This document shows positions 25,927 through 34,727 of a stretch of DNA of 64,000 nucleotides, piece by piece (position 1 is the first letter of the stretch; every line of letters begins with the position of its first letter). Position numbers and translations under genes: made by a program. This DNA comes from Streptomyces adelaidensis. GTDB lineage: Bacteria > Actinomycetota > Actinomycetes > Streptomycetales > Streptomycetaceae. The DNA lies in assembly GCF_016598475.1 (NCBI RefSeq), contig NZ_JAEMUX010000021.1:1-64000 (forward strand), read 5' to 3'. The notes under the pieces were generated by a model that did not search any database, had not been told where the DNA came from, and saw nothing but the letters and a program-made list of their open reading frames with translations.

Positions 25927-26562
25927 TTGAGCCTCGCCGAAAGTCACGCCGGACAGGGGCGGGTCCCGGACGGCATCCCCGTACGGGGCCGGCCCCGGAG
26001 CGAGGCCGTGGAGCGATCCATCGTCGAGGGCGTGATGCGACTCCTCGATGAGGGCGTGCCGCTCTCGGAGCTGTCCATCGAACGGGTGGCCCGTACCGCC
26101 GGCGTCGGCAAGGCGACCATCTACCGTCGCTGGAGCGGCAAGGAGGACCTCTTCCTCGACGTTCTGCGCGCCGCGGAACCCCCCGAGCCGGCTCTGCCGG
26201 GCACCTCGATGCGTGACGACCTCGTCATCCTCCTGGAGGCGGCCCGCCAACGCGGGCTGCTCAACCGGCAGTCGGCGATCCTGCACAACGTCTTCGCCCA
26301 GATGAAGAGCAGCCCCCGGATCTGGGAGGCCTACCACGCGAACGTCGTCGCCCCGCGCCGCCGGACCCTCACCGACGTCCTGCGCCGGGGGCGCGACAAC
26401 GGCGAACTCCGCGCCGACGTGGACATCGACCTCGCCGGCGATCTGCTCTTCGGCCCCATGCTCGTCCGCACCGTCATGCACCCCGACGCCTCGCTTCCGG
26501 AGGATCTCGCGCAGAGCATCGTCGACACGGTGCTCGAAGGGCTTCATCCCGCTGCGAAGTGA
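25927..26562 (+). CDS. TetR family repressor of the adjacent pump
   Basis: A 211-residue regulator. The helix-turn-helix covers about residues 25-72, with SELSIERVARTAGVGKATIYRRW as the recognition region, followed by an all-helical ligand domain. The predicted start is TTG at 25927, with GGAG seven bases upstream. It is encoded just after the MFS pump and probably binds the palindrome before it. The ligand is unknown. Confidence 0.88.
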   Translation: MSLAESHAGQGRVPDGIPVRGRPRSEAVERSIVEGVMRLLDEGVPLSELSIERVARTAGVGKATIYRRWSGKEDLFLDVLRAAEPPEPALPGTSMRDDLVILLEAARQRGLLNRQSAILHNVFAQMKSSPRIWEAYHANVVAPRRRTLTDVLRRGRDNGELRADVDIDLAGDLLFGPMLVRTVMHPDASLPEDLAQSIVDTVLEGLHPAAK

Positions 26563-26750
26563 GTCACAGTTCTTATGTACCCGTTTCGTTACAGAGCGAG
26601 CGACCCGTCCCCGGGTTCGGAACTCCGAACAGCGGGTTGTTCGTCCTCGTGCCCGCACGGCCGTCATGGGACGGCATGATCGACGGCGATCATCCCCTAG
26701 GGTCTTTAGGCGCGGGGGACGAAGTGCACGGCAGGTTGTGAGGCGACGGT

Positions 26751-27797
26751 ATGGCGCAGGCGTACATGACGGAGACGGGCGGCGGCACCGGCCAGGACCG
26801 CGAACAAACCCGGCTCCGGCGCCTGTTCGGCCGCTTGTTCGGCGGCTGGAGAGGGGACCGGCGGATCTGGCGACGCGGCATCGTCCTCGCGGTCCTCGCG
26901 ACTCTCACCGCGCTGGCGATGGTGCTGCACGCTCAGGTCCCGAACGCGGTTGGCAACCTGGGCAGTCTCACCGAGACGTTCCTGCCGTGGCTGGGCGCCG
27001 CCGTCCCACCGCTGTTCGTCCTCGCGCTGATCCGCAGATCCGCCACCGCGCTGATCGCGCTCCTGGTGCCCACGATCGTCTGGCTGAACATCTTCGGCGG
27101 ACTCCTCAGCAACAAGACCGGCACCGGCGGCGACTTCACCGTCGCCACCCACAACGTCAACGCGGACAACGCCGACGCCGCCGGCACGGCCCGCGAGATC
27201 GCCACTTCCGGCGCGGACGTCGTGGCCCTGGAGGAGCTGACCGAGACGGCGGTGCCGGTGTACGAGAAGGCGCTGGCGGCGACGTACAAGTACCACGAGG
27301 TCGTCGGCACCGTCGGCATGTGGAGCAAGTACCCGATGGCCGACACCAAGGCCGTCGACATCAAGCTGGGCTGGGAGCGCGCGATGCGCTCGACGGTGAC
27401 GACGCCGGACGGGCCGGTCGCCGTGTACGTCGCCCATCTGCCCTCGGTGCGGGTGAAGCTGGAGGCCGGGTTCACCGCCCGGCAGCGCGACAAGAGCGCG
27501 AACGCGCTGGGCGAGGCCATCGCGGACGAGCCGATCGAGCGGGTCGCCCTCCTCGGCGACCTCAACGGCACGATGAACGACCGCGCCCTCCACGCCGTCA
27601 CCGCGCAGATGCGTTCCACCCAGGGCGCGGCCGGCAGCGGCTTCGGCTTCAGCTGGCCCTCGTCGTTCCCGATGGCGCGCATCGACCAGATCATGGTCAG
27701 GGGCATGGAGCCAACGGCGTCCTGGACCCTGCCGCAGACGGGAAGCGACCACCTGCCGGTGGCGGCGCGGGTGACGATCGCCACGTCGGGGAGCTGA
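26751..27797 (+). CDS. Membrane-anchored endonuclease/exonuclease/phosphatase family protein
   Basis: A 348-residue protein. Three hydrophobic helices lie in the first 120 residues (GIVLAVLATLTALAMVL; WLGAAVPPLFVLALI; ATALIALLVPTIVWLNIF). The rest is an EEP phosphoesterase domain with THNVNADN, ALEELT (catalytic Glu), LLGDLNGTMND and the C-terminal GSDHLPVAARV (catalytic Asp-His). The domain should face outside and may hydrolyse phosphodiester or lipid phosphate bonds. The target is unknown. Confidence 0.88.
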   Translation: MAQAYMTETGGGTGQDREQTRLRRLFGRLFGGWRGDRRIWRRGIVLAVLATLTALAMVLHAQVPNAVGNLGSLTETFLPWLGAAVPPLFVLALIRRSATALIALLVPTIVWLNIFGGLLSNKTGTGGDFTVATHNVNADNADAAGTAREIATSGADVVALEELTETAVPVYEKALAATYKYHEVVGTVGMWSKYPMADTKAVDIKLGWERAMRSTVTTPDGPVAVYVAHLPSVRVKLEAGFTARQRDKSANALGEAIADEPIERVALLGDLNGTMNDRALHAVTAQMRSTQGAAGSGFGFSWPSSFPMARIDQIMVRGMEPTASWTLPQTGSDHLPVAARVTIATSGS

Positions 27798-27852
27798 CCG
27801 GGCTGGTGGGGCGCTTGCGGGCGCCGGGTGGACAGCTTCTGGGCGAGTTTGT

Positions 27853-28050
27853 TCCGTCGATGAACATTTGGAGGGCCTCATCTCGCACACCTCCGCCCCG
27901 ACCCCCGACGGCTGGCTCGTGGTCGACGTATGGGAGTCCGAGGAAGCGTTCCGGGAGTTCGGCGAAACCATCCTGCCGATCCTGCGGGAACTCGGCGTCC
28001 CGGACGCGCGGCCGAGGATCCATCCGGTGTTCAGCATGGTCACCCGCTAG
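27853..28050 (+). pseudogene. C-terminal remnant of a small ABM/dabb-like protein
   Basis: The frame SVDEHLEGLISHTSAPTPDGWLVVDVWESEEAFREFGETILPIL resembles the C-terminal two-thirds of a ~100-residue ferredoxin-like monooxygenase-type protein, in which WLVVDVWES-EAFREFG is typical. No matching N-terminal strand is found upstream; the frame runs back into the end of the preceding gene without a plausible start. A start at TTG 27868 would give only 60 residues. I read it as a truncated remnant. Confidence 0.5.
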
Positions 28051-28082
28051 CCGTAGTCACGAGAAGACCCGCCGAGCCGCAG

Positions 28083-29837
28083 TCACCCCCGCTCGCGCCA
28101 CCGATTCGTGATCGGCAGCCGCCGGTCCTTGCCGAAGCCCTTGGGGGAGATCTTCGTACCCGGCGGGTACTGGCGGCGCTTGTACTCGGCGGCGTCGACC
28201 AGCCGCAGCGTCCTGGTGACCAGCTCCCGGTCGAAGCCGGCGGCGGTGATCGCGTCGGCGCCCTGGTCGCGGTCGACGTACAGCTCCAGGATGGCGTCGA
28301 GGACCGGGTAGTCGGGGAGGGAGTCCGTGTCCACCTGGCCGGGACGCAGCTCCGCGCTCGGCGGCTTGGAGAGGGAGTTCTCGGGGATCGGCGGGGTCTG
28401 CCCCCGCTCCGCCGCCGCCCGGTTGCGCCACTCGGCCAGGCGGAACACGGACGTCTTGTACACGTCCTTGATGGGACCGTACGCACCCACAGAGTCGCCG
28501 TAGAGCGTCGAATACCCCACCGCCAGCTCGGACTTGTTGCCGGGGGCCAGCACGATATGGCCCTCCTGGTTGGAGATCGCCATCAACAGCGTGCCGCGCA
28601 GGCGCGACTGGAGGTTCTCCTCGGCGAGGCCCGTCAGCTCGGTCGACGCCAGGCAGGCGTCGAACATCGGGGCGATCGGGACCGTACGGAAGTCGAGGCC
28701 TGTCCGCCGCGCCAACTCCGCCGCGTCGTCCTTGGAGTGGTCCGACGAGTACTTCGACGGCATGGACACGCCGTACACGTTCCGCGCGCCCAGCGCGTCG
28801 CACGCGATCGCCGCGACGAGCGCCGAGTCGATACCGCCGGACAGCCCGATCAGTACGGACGTGAAGCCGTTCTTCGCCGCGTACGCCCGCAGGCCGACCA
28901 CCAGCGCCGAGTACACCTCCTCGTCGTCGCCGAGGCGCTCCGCGTACCCGCCGGTCAGCTCCGGCTCGTACGCGGGCAGCGGCTCCTCGGAGATGACGAG
29001 CCGGTCGACGCGCAGACCGTCGTCGACGACCCCGGTCACCGGCTCGGCGGCCGCCGCCGGGAGGTCCAGGTCGAGGACGACGCACCCCTCCGCGAACTGC
29101 GGCGCACGCGCGACCACTTCGCCGTCCCGGTCCACGACGATCGAGTCGCCGTCGAAGACCAGCTCGTCCTGGCCGCCGATCATCGCCAGATAGGCCGTCG
29201 TGCAGCCGGCCTCCTGAGCGCGCTTGCGCACCAGTTCGAGCCGGGTGTCGTCCTTGTCGCGCTCGTACGGCGAGGCGTTGACGGAGAGCAGCAGCCCGGC
29301 GCCGGCGGACCGGGCCGCCGGGACGCGGCCACCGTCCTGCCAGAGGTCCTCGCAGATGGCGAGGGCGATGTCGACGCCGTGCAGCCGCACGACGGGCAGG
29401 GTGTCGCCGGGCACGAAGTACCGGAACTCGTCGAACACGCCGTAGTTCGGCAGGTGGTGCTTGGCGAAGGTGAGCGCCACCTCACCCCGGTGCAGCACCG
29501 CGCCCGCGTTCCGCGGCGCCCCCGCCGGCCGGCCGTACTTCGGCGCGGCGGAGCCGGACCGGTCGAGGTGGCCGACGACCACCGGCAGCTCCCCGAGGCC
29601 CTCCTCGGCGAGCCGCGCCGCGAGCGCGCCGAGCGCCGCGCGGGAGGCCTCCACGAAGGACGCGCGCAGCGCCAGATCCTCGACGGGATACCCGGTCAGC
29701 ACCATCTCGGGGAACGCCACCAGATGCGCCCCCTGCTCGGCGGAGTGCCGGGTCCAGCGGACGACAGCCTCGGCGTTCCCGGCGAGATCGCCGACCGTCG
29801 AGTCGATCTGATTCAGGGCGAGACGAAGTTGAGGCAC
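28083..29837 (-). CDS. nadE: Glutamine-dependent NAD+ synthetase
   Basis: A 584-residue two-domain enzyme for the last step of NAD synthesis. The N-terminal nitrilase-like glutaminase (about residues 1-270) has the Glu-Lys-Cys set: FPEMVLTGYP, FAKHHLPNYGVFDE and ALAICEDLW. The C-terminal synthetase has the ATP PP-loop IGLSGGIDSAL near residue 300. The GTG at 29837 is chosen because the product then starts VPQLRLALNQID as in family members; the upstream ATG would add a non-homologous leader lying within a hairpin. Confidence 0.95.
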   Translation of the reverse strand: MPQLRLALNQIDSTVGDLAGNAEAVVRWTRHSAEQGAHLVAFPEMVLTGYPVEDLALRASFVEASRAALGALAARLAEEGLGELPVVVGHLDRSGSAAPKYGRPAGAPRNAGAVLHRGEVALTFAKHHLPNYGVFDEFRYFVPGDTLPVVRLHGVDIALAICEDLWQDGGRVPAARSAGAGLLLSVNASPYERDKDDTRLELVRKRAQEAGCTTAYLAMIGGQDELVFDGDSIVVDRDGEVVARAPQFAEGCVVLDLDLPAAAAEPVTGVVDDGLRVDRLVISEEPLPAYEPELTGGYAERLGDDEEVYSALVVGLRAYAAKNGFTSVLIGLSGGIDSALVAAIACDALGARNVYGVSMPSKYSSDHSKDDAAELARRTGLDFRTVPIAPMFDACLASTELTGLAEENLQSRLRGTLLMAISNQEGHIVLAPGNKSELAVGYSTLYGDSVGAYGPIKDVYKTSVFRLAEWRNRAAAERGQTPPIPENSLSKPPSAELRPGQVDTDSLPDYPVLDAILELYVDRDQGADAITAAGFDRELVTRTLRLVDAAEYKRRQYPPGTKISPKGFGKDRRLPITNRWRERG

Positions 29838-29856
29838 CCGCCCAGTGTAATCGTCA

Positions 29857-29918
29857 GAGCGACGCAATGGGTGTGGGGCGCCCATGTTCGAGGGCACCCC
29901 ACAGCCCTGGCGTCGCTC
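29857..29918 (-). terminator. Long nested hairpin between the DUF305 gene and nadE
   Basis: GAGCGACGC at 29857-29865 pairs perfectly with GCGTCGCTC at 29910-29918. Inside it, GTGGGGCGCCC at 29873-29883 pairs with GGGCACCCCAC at 29892-29902 with one mismatch. It lies after the DUF305 gene stop and 20 bases before the nadE start, so it may end the upstream transcript or sit in the nadE leader. Confidence 0.6.
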
Positions 29919-30017
29919 GTCACGGAGTCAGGGGTGCTCCTCTTGTCCCTCACCCGTGACGGACGCGGACGGAGAGGGGGAGGCATCGGACTCGTCGGTC
30001 GTGGAGGTGCCACCGGA

Positions 30018-30641
30018 CTAGGACCGCTGCACGGCCCCCCGCTCCTTGAGCATGTCCGTCATCAACGAGATCTCGGACTCCTGGGCGTTGACCATGCCCT
30101 GGGCGAGCTTCTTCTCCACGCCGACCGTGCACTTGGAGACGCAGCCCTCCGCCATGTGGATGCCGCCCTTGTGGTGGTCGGTCATCAGCTGGAGGTAGAA
30201 GACCTCGGCCTGCTTGCCGTTGAGCTTGCCGAGCTTCTCCATCTCGGCGTTCGTCGCCATGCCGGGCATCAGCGAGCCGTCCTCGCCGGAGGCCATGTCG
30301 CCCATGCCCATCCAGGCCATCGGCTTGGCCGACGACACCTTGGGCAGACCCCACAGGTCGAGCCAGCCGATCATCATGCCGCGCTGGTTGGCCTGCGTCT
30401 GCGCGATGTCGTACGCGAGCCGCCGGACCTCCTCGTCGTCCGTCCGGTCGCGCACGATGTACGACATCTCGACGGCCTGCTGGTGATGGACGGCCATGTC
30501 CCGGGCGAACCCCGCGTCCGCGGAGTCGGCGGCGGGGGCCTTCAGCCCGGACTGGTCGCCGTCGGCGACCGCGTACGTGATCGCCCCGGCCGCGACGAGC
30601 ACCGTCGCGGCCCCGGAGGCGATCCAACCGATGTGCTTCAT
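30018..30641 (-). CDS. DUF305 domain exported protein
   Basis: A 207-residue protein. An N-terminal hydrophobic segment (WIASGAATVLVAAGAITYAV) acts as signal or anchor. The DUF305 domain is a ferritin-like four-helix bundle with paired signatures FARDMAVHHQQAVEMS near residue 46 and LMTDHHKGGIHMAEGC near residue 155, whose His and Met residues suit metal (copper) binding. It lies 26 bases after a DUF3105 gene, a common pairing. A role in copper handling is inferred. Confidence 0.9.
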   Translation of the reverse strand: MKHIGWIASGAATVLVAAGAITYAVADGDQSGLKAPAADSADAGFARDMAVHHQQAVEMSYIVRDRTDDEEVRRLAYDIAQTQANQRGMMIGWLDLWGLPKVSSAKPMAWMGMGDMASGEDGSLMPGMATNAEMEKLGKLNGKQAEVFYLQLMTDHHKGGIHMAEGCVSKCTVGVEKKLAQGMVNAQESEISLMTDMLKERGAVQRS

Positions 30642-30667
30642 GCTTCCCACTGTGCCGGCCGCTGCCG

Positions 30668-31330
30668 CTAGGAGACGCCGTTGGTGCAGGCGGCACCCGG
30701 CTCGGGCGTCTGCTCGCCCTGGACGTACGTCTCGAGGAACTTGTCGACGTTCGGGTCGGTCGCGCTGGTCACCGTGCGCTGGTGGCTCCACGCGCTGAGC
30801 ATGATCGGGTCCTTCTGGTCGTCGACCGGGCTCATCAGCGTGTACGGGGTCTTCTTGACCTTCGCCGCGAGCGCCTCGACGTCGGCGTCGGAGGCCTTGC
30901 TGTTGTACGTCACCCAGACGGCGCCGTGCTCCAGGGAGTGCACGGCGTTCTCGTTCTTGATCGCCTTGTCGTAGACGTCGCCGTTGCAGTTCTGCCAGAC
31001 GGGGTTGTGGTCTCCGCCGACCGGGGGCTCCATCGGGTACTTCACGGTCTTGGTGACGTGGTTCTGGGTGAGCTTGGTGCTCCAGGTCTTCACGCCGTCC
31101 GACCCGGTCTCCCACTTGCCCGTGGACTTGGAGTCGCTCGCCGTGCTGCTGCTGTCGTCGCCGGACTGCGAGCGGACCAGGACCGTCCCGCCGACGACGA
31201 GGCCGGCGACTATCAGCACGCTGGCGCCGATCGTGAGGATCCGGTTCCTGCGCTCACGCGAGCGCTCGGCACGGCGCATCGCCTCGATGCGCGCCTTGCG
31301 CTCGGCGCTGCTGTTGGTCTTGGCGGCCAT
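30668..31330 (-). CDS. DUF3105 domain membrane-anchored protein
   Basis: A 220-residue protein with a basic cytoplasmic N-terminus (RRAERSRERRNR), one membrane helix (ILTIGASVLIVAGLVVGGTVLV) and an external DUF3105 domain carrying PPVGGDHNPVWQNC near residue 110, NAVHSLEHGAVWVTY near residue 130 and a final Cys. The conserved His and Cys residues suggest metal binding, but the function is not known. It is encoded just upstream of the DUF305 gene in the same direction. Confidence 0.88.
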   Translation of the reverse strand: MAAKTNSSAERKARIEAMRRAERSRERRNRILTIGASVLIVAGLVVGGTVLVRSQSGDDSSSTASDSKSTGKWETGSDGVKTWSTKLTQNHVTKTVKYPMEPPVGGDHNPVWQNCNGDVYDKAIKNENAVHSLEHGAVWVTYNSKASDADVEALAAKVKKTPYTLMSPVDDQKDPIMLSAWSHQRTVTSATDPNVDKFLETYVQGEQTPEPGAACTNGVS

Positions 31331-31701
31331 GGGGTGTGTCCTTAGTGGGGGATGGGTCGGATGGGACGGTCGGCTCAGCTGATCGTAAGTTGATCCGATC
31401 CCTCTCGTAAACGAGGGATCCCGCCCTCCCATGCTGTCCCGAGGACGCGCGGCCCGCCCACGGAATGACACGGGCGTTACGGATGTCGGCGCGAGCAGGC
31501 AAGATGGGCAGCGAAACGGTTGAACGGCGGAGCGAGCGGTACACCCGCCATACGCAGGGCGTTCAACTGGAGGTCGGTTTGCCGATCAAGGTGCGCAACG
31601 CGCACGAAATGGTGTTGTGGTGGGATGCTCAGGTGCCCGACCGCCTCCCGTGGTTCGGGAGCCAGGCGGCCTGACCAGCAAGGATTGGGTGGAAGCGGAA
31701 G
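31331..31701. other. 371-base divergent promoter region before glnA2
   Basis: No convincing gene is seen between the DUF3105 and glnA2 starts. A 69-codon frame at 31465-31674 has no homology I recognise and an ordinary composition for antisense or spacer DNA. Promoters for both divergent genes must lie here. Confidence 0.5.
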
Positions 31702-33063
31702 ATGGACAAGCAGCAGGAGTTCGTGCTCCGTACGTTGGAGGAGCGCGACATCCGTTTCGTACGCCTGTGGTTCACGGACGTGCTGGGCTTCCTCAAGTCC
31801 GTCGCCGTGGCCCCCGCCGAGCTGGAACAGGCGTTTGACGAGGGCATCGGCTTCGACGGCTCGGCCATCGAGGGCTTCGCGCGGGTGTACGAATCCGACA
31901 TGATCGCCAAGCCGGACCCGTCGACCTTCCAGGTGCTGCCGTGGCGCGCGGAGGCCCCCGGCACGGCCAGGATGTTCTGCGACATCCTGATGCCCGACGG
32001 CTCCCCGTCCTTCGCGGACCCGAGGTATGTGCTGAAGCGGGCCCTGGCCAAGGCCTCCGACCTGGGCTTCACGTTCTACACCCACCCCGAGATCGAGTTC
32101 TTCCTCCTGAAGGACAAGCCGACCGACGGCTCGCGCCCGACCCCGGCCGACAACTCCGGCTACTTCGACCACACCCCGCACAACGTCGGCATGGACTTCC
32201 GCCGCCAGGCGATCACCATGCTGGAGTCGATGGGCATCTCGGTCGAGTTCTCCCACCACGAGGGCGCCCCCGGCCAGCAGGAGATCGACCTGCGCTACGC
32301 CGACGCCCTCTCCACGGCGGACAACATCATGACGTTCCGCCTGGTCATGAAGCAGGTGGCGCTGGAGCAGGGCGTCCAGGCGACGTTCATGCCGAAGCCG
32401 TTCTCGGAGCACCCCGGCAGCGGCATGCACACGCACCTCTCCCTCTTCGAGGGCGACCGGAACGCGTTCTACGAGTCGGGCGCGGAGTACCAGCTCTCCA
32501 AGGTCGGCCGCTCCTTCATCGCCGGCCTCCTGAAGCACGCGGCCGAGCTCGCCGCCGTCACCAACCAGTGGGTCAACTCCTACAAGCGCATCTGGGGCGG
32601 CTCCGAGCGCACCGCCGGCGCCGGCGGCGAGGCCCCCTCGTACATCTGCTGGGGCCACAACAACCGCTCCGCCCTCGTCCGCGTCCCCATGTACAAGCCC
32701 GGCAAGACGGGCTCGGCCCGCGTGGAGGTCCGCTCCATCGACTCCGGCGCGAACCCCTACCTCGCCTACGCCATGCTCCTCGCCGCCGGCCTCAAGGGCA
32801 TCGAAGAGGGCTACGAGCTCCCCCCGGGCGCCGAGGACGACGTCTGGGCCCTCTCCGACGCCGAACGCCGCGCCATGGGCATCGAGCCCCTCCCCCAGAA
32901 CCTGGGCGAGGCCCTCACCCTCATGGAACGCAGCGACCTGGTCGCGGAGACCCTGGGCGAACACGTCTTCGACTTCTTCCTGCGCAACAAGCGCCAGGAG
33001 TGGGAGGAGTACCGCAGCGAGGTCACCGCCTTCGAGCTGCGGAAGAACCTGCCGGTGCTGTAA
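31702..33063 (+). CDS. glnA2: Glutamine synthetase-like protein GlnA2 (probable gamma-glutamylpolyamine synthetase)
   Basis: A 453-residue type I glutamine synthetase homologue. GFDGSAIEGF near residue 50, EIEFFLL near residue 130, the HTHLSLF ATP/metal segment near residue 247 and the NNRSALVRVP and ARVEVRSID segments near residues 325-350 are present. In adenylylated GlnA the loop near residue 390 carries the modified Tyr; here it reads DDVWALSDAERRA, with Trp. From family knowledge, actinobacterial GlnA2 glutamylates polyamines rather than ammonia. The nadE-glnA2-glnE neighbourhood supports the name. A terminator follows. Confidence 0.85.
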   Translation: MDKQQEFVLRTLEERDIRFVRLWFTDVLGFLKSVAVAPAELEQAFDEGIGFDGSAIEGFARVYESDMIAKPDPSTFQVLPWRAEAPGTARMFCDILMPDGSPSFADPRYVLKRALAKASDLGFTFYTHPEIEFFLLKDKPTDGSRPTPADNSGYFDHTPHNVGMDFRRQAITMLESMGISVEFSHHEGAPGQQEIDLRYADALSTADNIMTFRLVMKQVALEQGVQATFMPKPFSEHPGSGMHTHLSLFEGDRNAFYESGAEYQLSKVGRSFIAGLLKHAAELAAVTNQWVNSYKRIWGGSERTAGAGGEAPSYICWGHNNRSALVRVPMYKPGKTGSARVEVRSIDSGANPYLAYAMLLAAGLKGIEEGYELPPGAEDDVWALSDAERRAMGIEPLPQNLGEALTLMERSDLVAETLGEHVFDFFLRNKRQEWEEYRSEVTAFELRKNLPVL

Positions 33064-33094
33064 GACCTGCCCTGGACGGCAGCCGCAGACGGTG

Positions 33095-33123
33095 AAGGGG
33101 AGCCACGAGCGGGGGCTCCCCTT
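33095..33123 (+). terminator. Terminator of glnA2
   Basis: AAGGGGAGCC at 33095-33104 pairs perfectly with GGCTCCCCTT at 33114-33123 and is followed by TCC, 32 bases past the glnA2 stop. Confidence 0.75.
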
Positions 33124-33182
33124 TCCTGTGCCGGTGGGAACCGGCATGATGATCTCCATGAACGCACACCGACGAAAGGCCG

Positions 33183-33680
33183 ATGCCGCGTAATCGGCCC
33201 GGCGTGCTGCGCGCCGGACAGCAGCCGCGACACCGCCCCTTTCGAGGGGACAACCCCGTCGCGGACAGGATCCATGGCCTCTCGGCCCGCACCAGCGTCG
33301 CCGTTCACCGCTACGAGGCGCTGGCGACCGACTACTACGTCTTCCCCGGAGTCACCGACCGCGCGCTGCGGAGATTCCGGGCCTTCCTCCGCCCGCCGGG
33401 GCGCCGACCTCGCTATCCGTTCCTGGACGACTGCTCGTGCCTCGGCTGCTCCTTCGTTGATGTGAGGCACGCCCGCGACATGCTCGGCACAGCCCTGCGG
33501 AACCTGCCTCCGCGGGCACGCGCCGAGCTGGGGCGCCTGGTCGCGGCGCTGGACGCCGAATACCTCGTACGAACCCTGCCCGATCCCTTCGCCGACACCC
33601 GCCGGGAGTGGCGCCCCCCCAGGTGTGGTGGTACCGCCGCCTCGAAGGCTGCCGTTACGCCGCGACCGGGGCCGTGTGAC
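33183..33680 (+). pseudogene. Hypothetical protein, probably frameshifted near its C-terminus
   Basis: From ATG 33183 the frame encodes a plausible protein of about 145 residues (SVAVHRYEALATDYYVFPGVTDRALRRFRAFL; DDCSCLGCSFVDVRHARDMLGTALRNLPP; ARAELGRLVAALDAEYLVRTLPDP). After REWRPP at about 33620 the frame becomes low-complexity and runs into antisense of the next gene, while the next frame reads QVWWYRRLEGC and stops at 33680, a natural-looking end. One missing C in the run of six C residues would join them. The family is not recognised. Confidence 0.5.
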
Positions 33681-33692
33681 GTGCGCCCGCCC

Positions 33693-34139
33693 TCACCGCC
33701 CCTGAGCGGCCAGATCGGCCAGCACCTGGTGCAGCGGCTCAGTCACCCGCCGCCGGTACTCCTGGATGCTCCACCCGTTCCCGTCCGGGTCCTTGAAGTA
33801 CATGAAGGTGGCGCCGTCGTCGGGGGCGTACTCGACGGGTTCGGAGACATCGAGGCCGCGTTCGAGGAGTTCGGCGTGGGCGGCCTTGATGTCGGCCACG
33901 CAGAGCTGGAGGCCCTGGTAGGAGCCGGGGGCCGGCTTCGGACCCTGGGCCATCTCCCAGATGCTGTCGCCGAGAGCGATCGAACAGCCGGAGCCCGGGG
34001 GCGTCAGCTGGACGATCCGCATGCCCGGCATGACCTCCTGGTCGATGTCGACGTGGAAACCGACCTTGTCCCGGTAGAAATCACGGGCCCGGTCGATGTC
34101 GCTGACGGGCAGCGGGATCACTTCAAGCGTGTACTGCAT
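33693..34139 (-). CDS. VOC family (glyoxalase/bleomycin-resistance fold) protein
   Basis: A 148-residue protein with two beta-alpha-beta-beta-beta modules. LPVSDIDRARDFYRDKVGF near residue 10 and FMYFKDPDGNGWSIQEYRRR near residue 112 are the typical paired signatures; the second has the metal-ligand Glu position (QEYR). It could be a dioxygenase-, isomerase- or binding-type protein; the substrate is unknown. Confidence 0.88.
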   Translation of the reverse strand: MQYTLEVIPLPVSDIDRARDFYRDKVGFHVDIDQEVMPGMRIVQLTPPGSGCSIALGDSIWEMAQGPKPAPGSYQGLQLCVADIKAAHAELLERGLDVSEPVEYAPDDGATFMYFKDPDGNGWSIQEYRRRVTEPLHQVLADLAAQGR

Positions 34140-34211
34140 CCCTGGTTCTCCAAGTCACCGTTGGCGGGAGTGCGTGTGCATTGCCGTGCGCATCTGGCGT
34201 ATGCCTTCGTG

Positions 34212-34727
34212 TCAGCCGAACCGCCATCGCGTCTGGCTGAACGGCTCCCCCTTACCGAAGCCGAAAACCGTGCCGGGCGCCACCGAGAAGACGAAAGCGC
34301 GCCCCGCGCCGTGATGGAAACACCCCTCCCGCACCTCGAAGCGCCAGAAACTGCCGTACTTCGCCTCCCACGCGGCGGCCAGCTCCCGCAGCCTCCCGTC
34401 GTCGGTCACACGTACGGCCTCGCCCTCCACCACCAGGTCATAGCCCTTGTCCCACGTGTTCGTGCCGGTCGTCAGCACGACGTGCGGGTTCGCCGCGAGG
34501 TTCTTCGCCTTCCGCTCCTCCGGGCCCGTGCAGAAATGCAGGGCCCCCTCCGACCACACCGCGGGCAACGGCGTCACATGCGGCCGCCCGTCCGGCCGCA
34601 CCGTCGAGATCCAGAACAGCTCCGCCCCGGACAGCCACGCCTCGGCCTCCGGCCAGGGGGGCGCGGTGGCCGCGGGGTCGCTGTAACGGAGATCGAGCCG
34701 GGTCTGCGGGGTGCTGGTGTTCGACAT
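34212..34727 (-). CDS. Pyridoxamine 5'-phosphate oxidase family (split-barrel flavoprotein)
   Basis: A 171-residue protein with the FMN/F420-binding split-barrel pattern: ELFWISTVRPDGRPHVTPLPAVWSEGALHFCTGPEERKAKNLAANPHVVLTTG spans about residues 37-90. It probably binds FMN or F420 and reduces or oxidises a small substrate; an F420 role would fit the F420:NADPH reductase in this window but is inference. The ATG at 34727 is favoured by the AAAGAGA stretch upstream. Confidence 0.85.
   Translation of the reverse strand: MSNTSTPQTRLDLRYSDPAATAPPWPEAEAWLSGAELFWISTVRPDGRPHVTPLPAVWSEGALHFCTGPEERKAKNLAANPHVVLTTGTNTWDKGYDLVVEGEAVRVTDDGRLRELAAAWEAKYGSFWRFEVREGCFHHGAGRAFVFSVAPGTVFGFGKGEPFSQTRWRFG

Noticed and set aside
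27930..30671. A 913-codon open frame on the plus strand
   Set aside because: It runs antisense through nadE and the DUF305 gene and has the Arg/His/Gly-rich composition of a GC-skew artefact.
31465..31674. A 69-codon plus-strand gene upstream of glnA2
   Set aside because: No recognisable family, no convincing ribosome site and it sits where the glnA2 promoter is expected.
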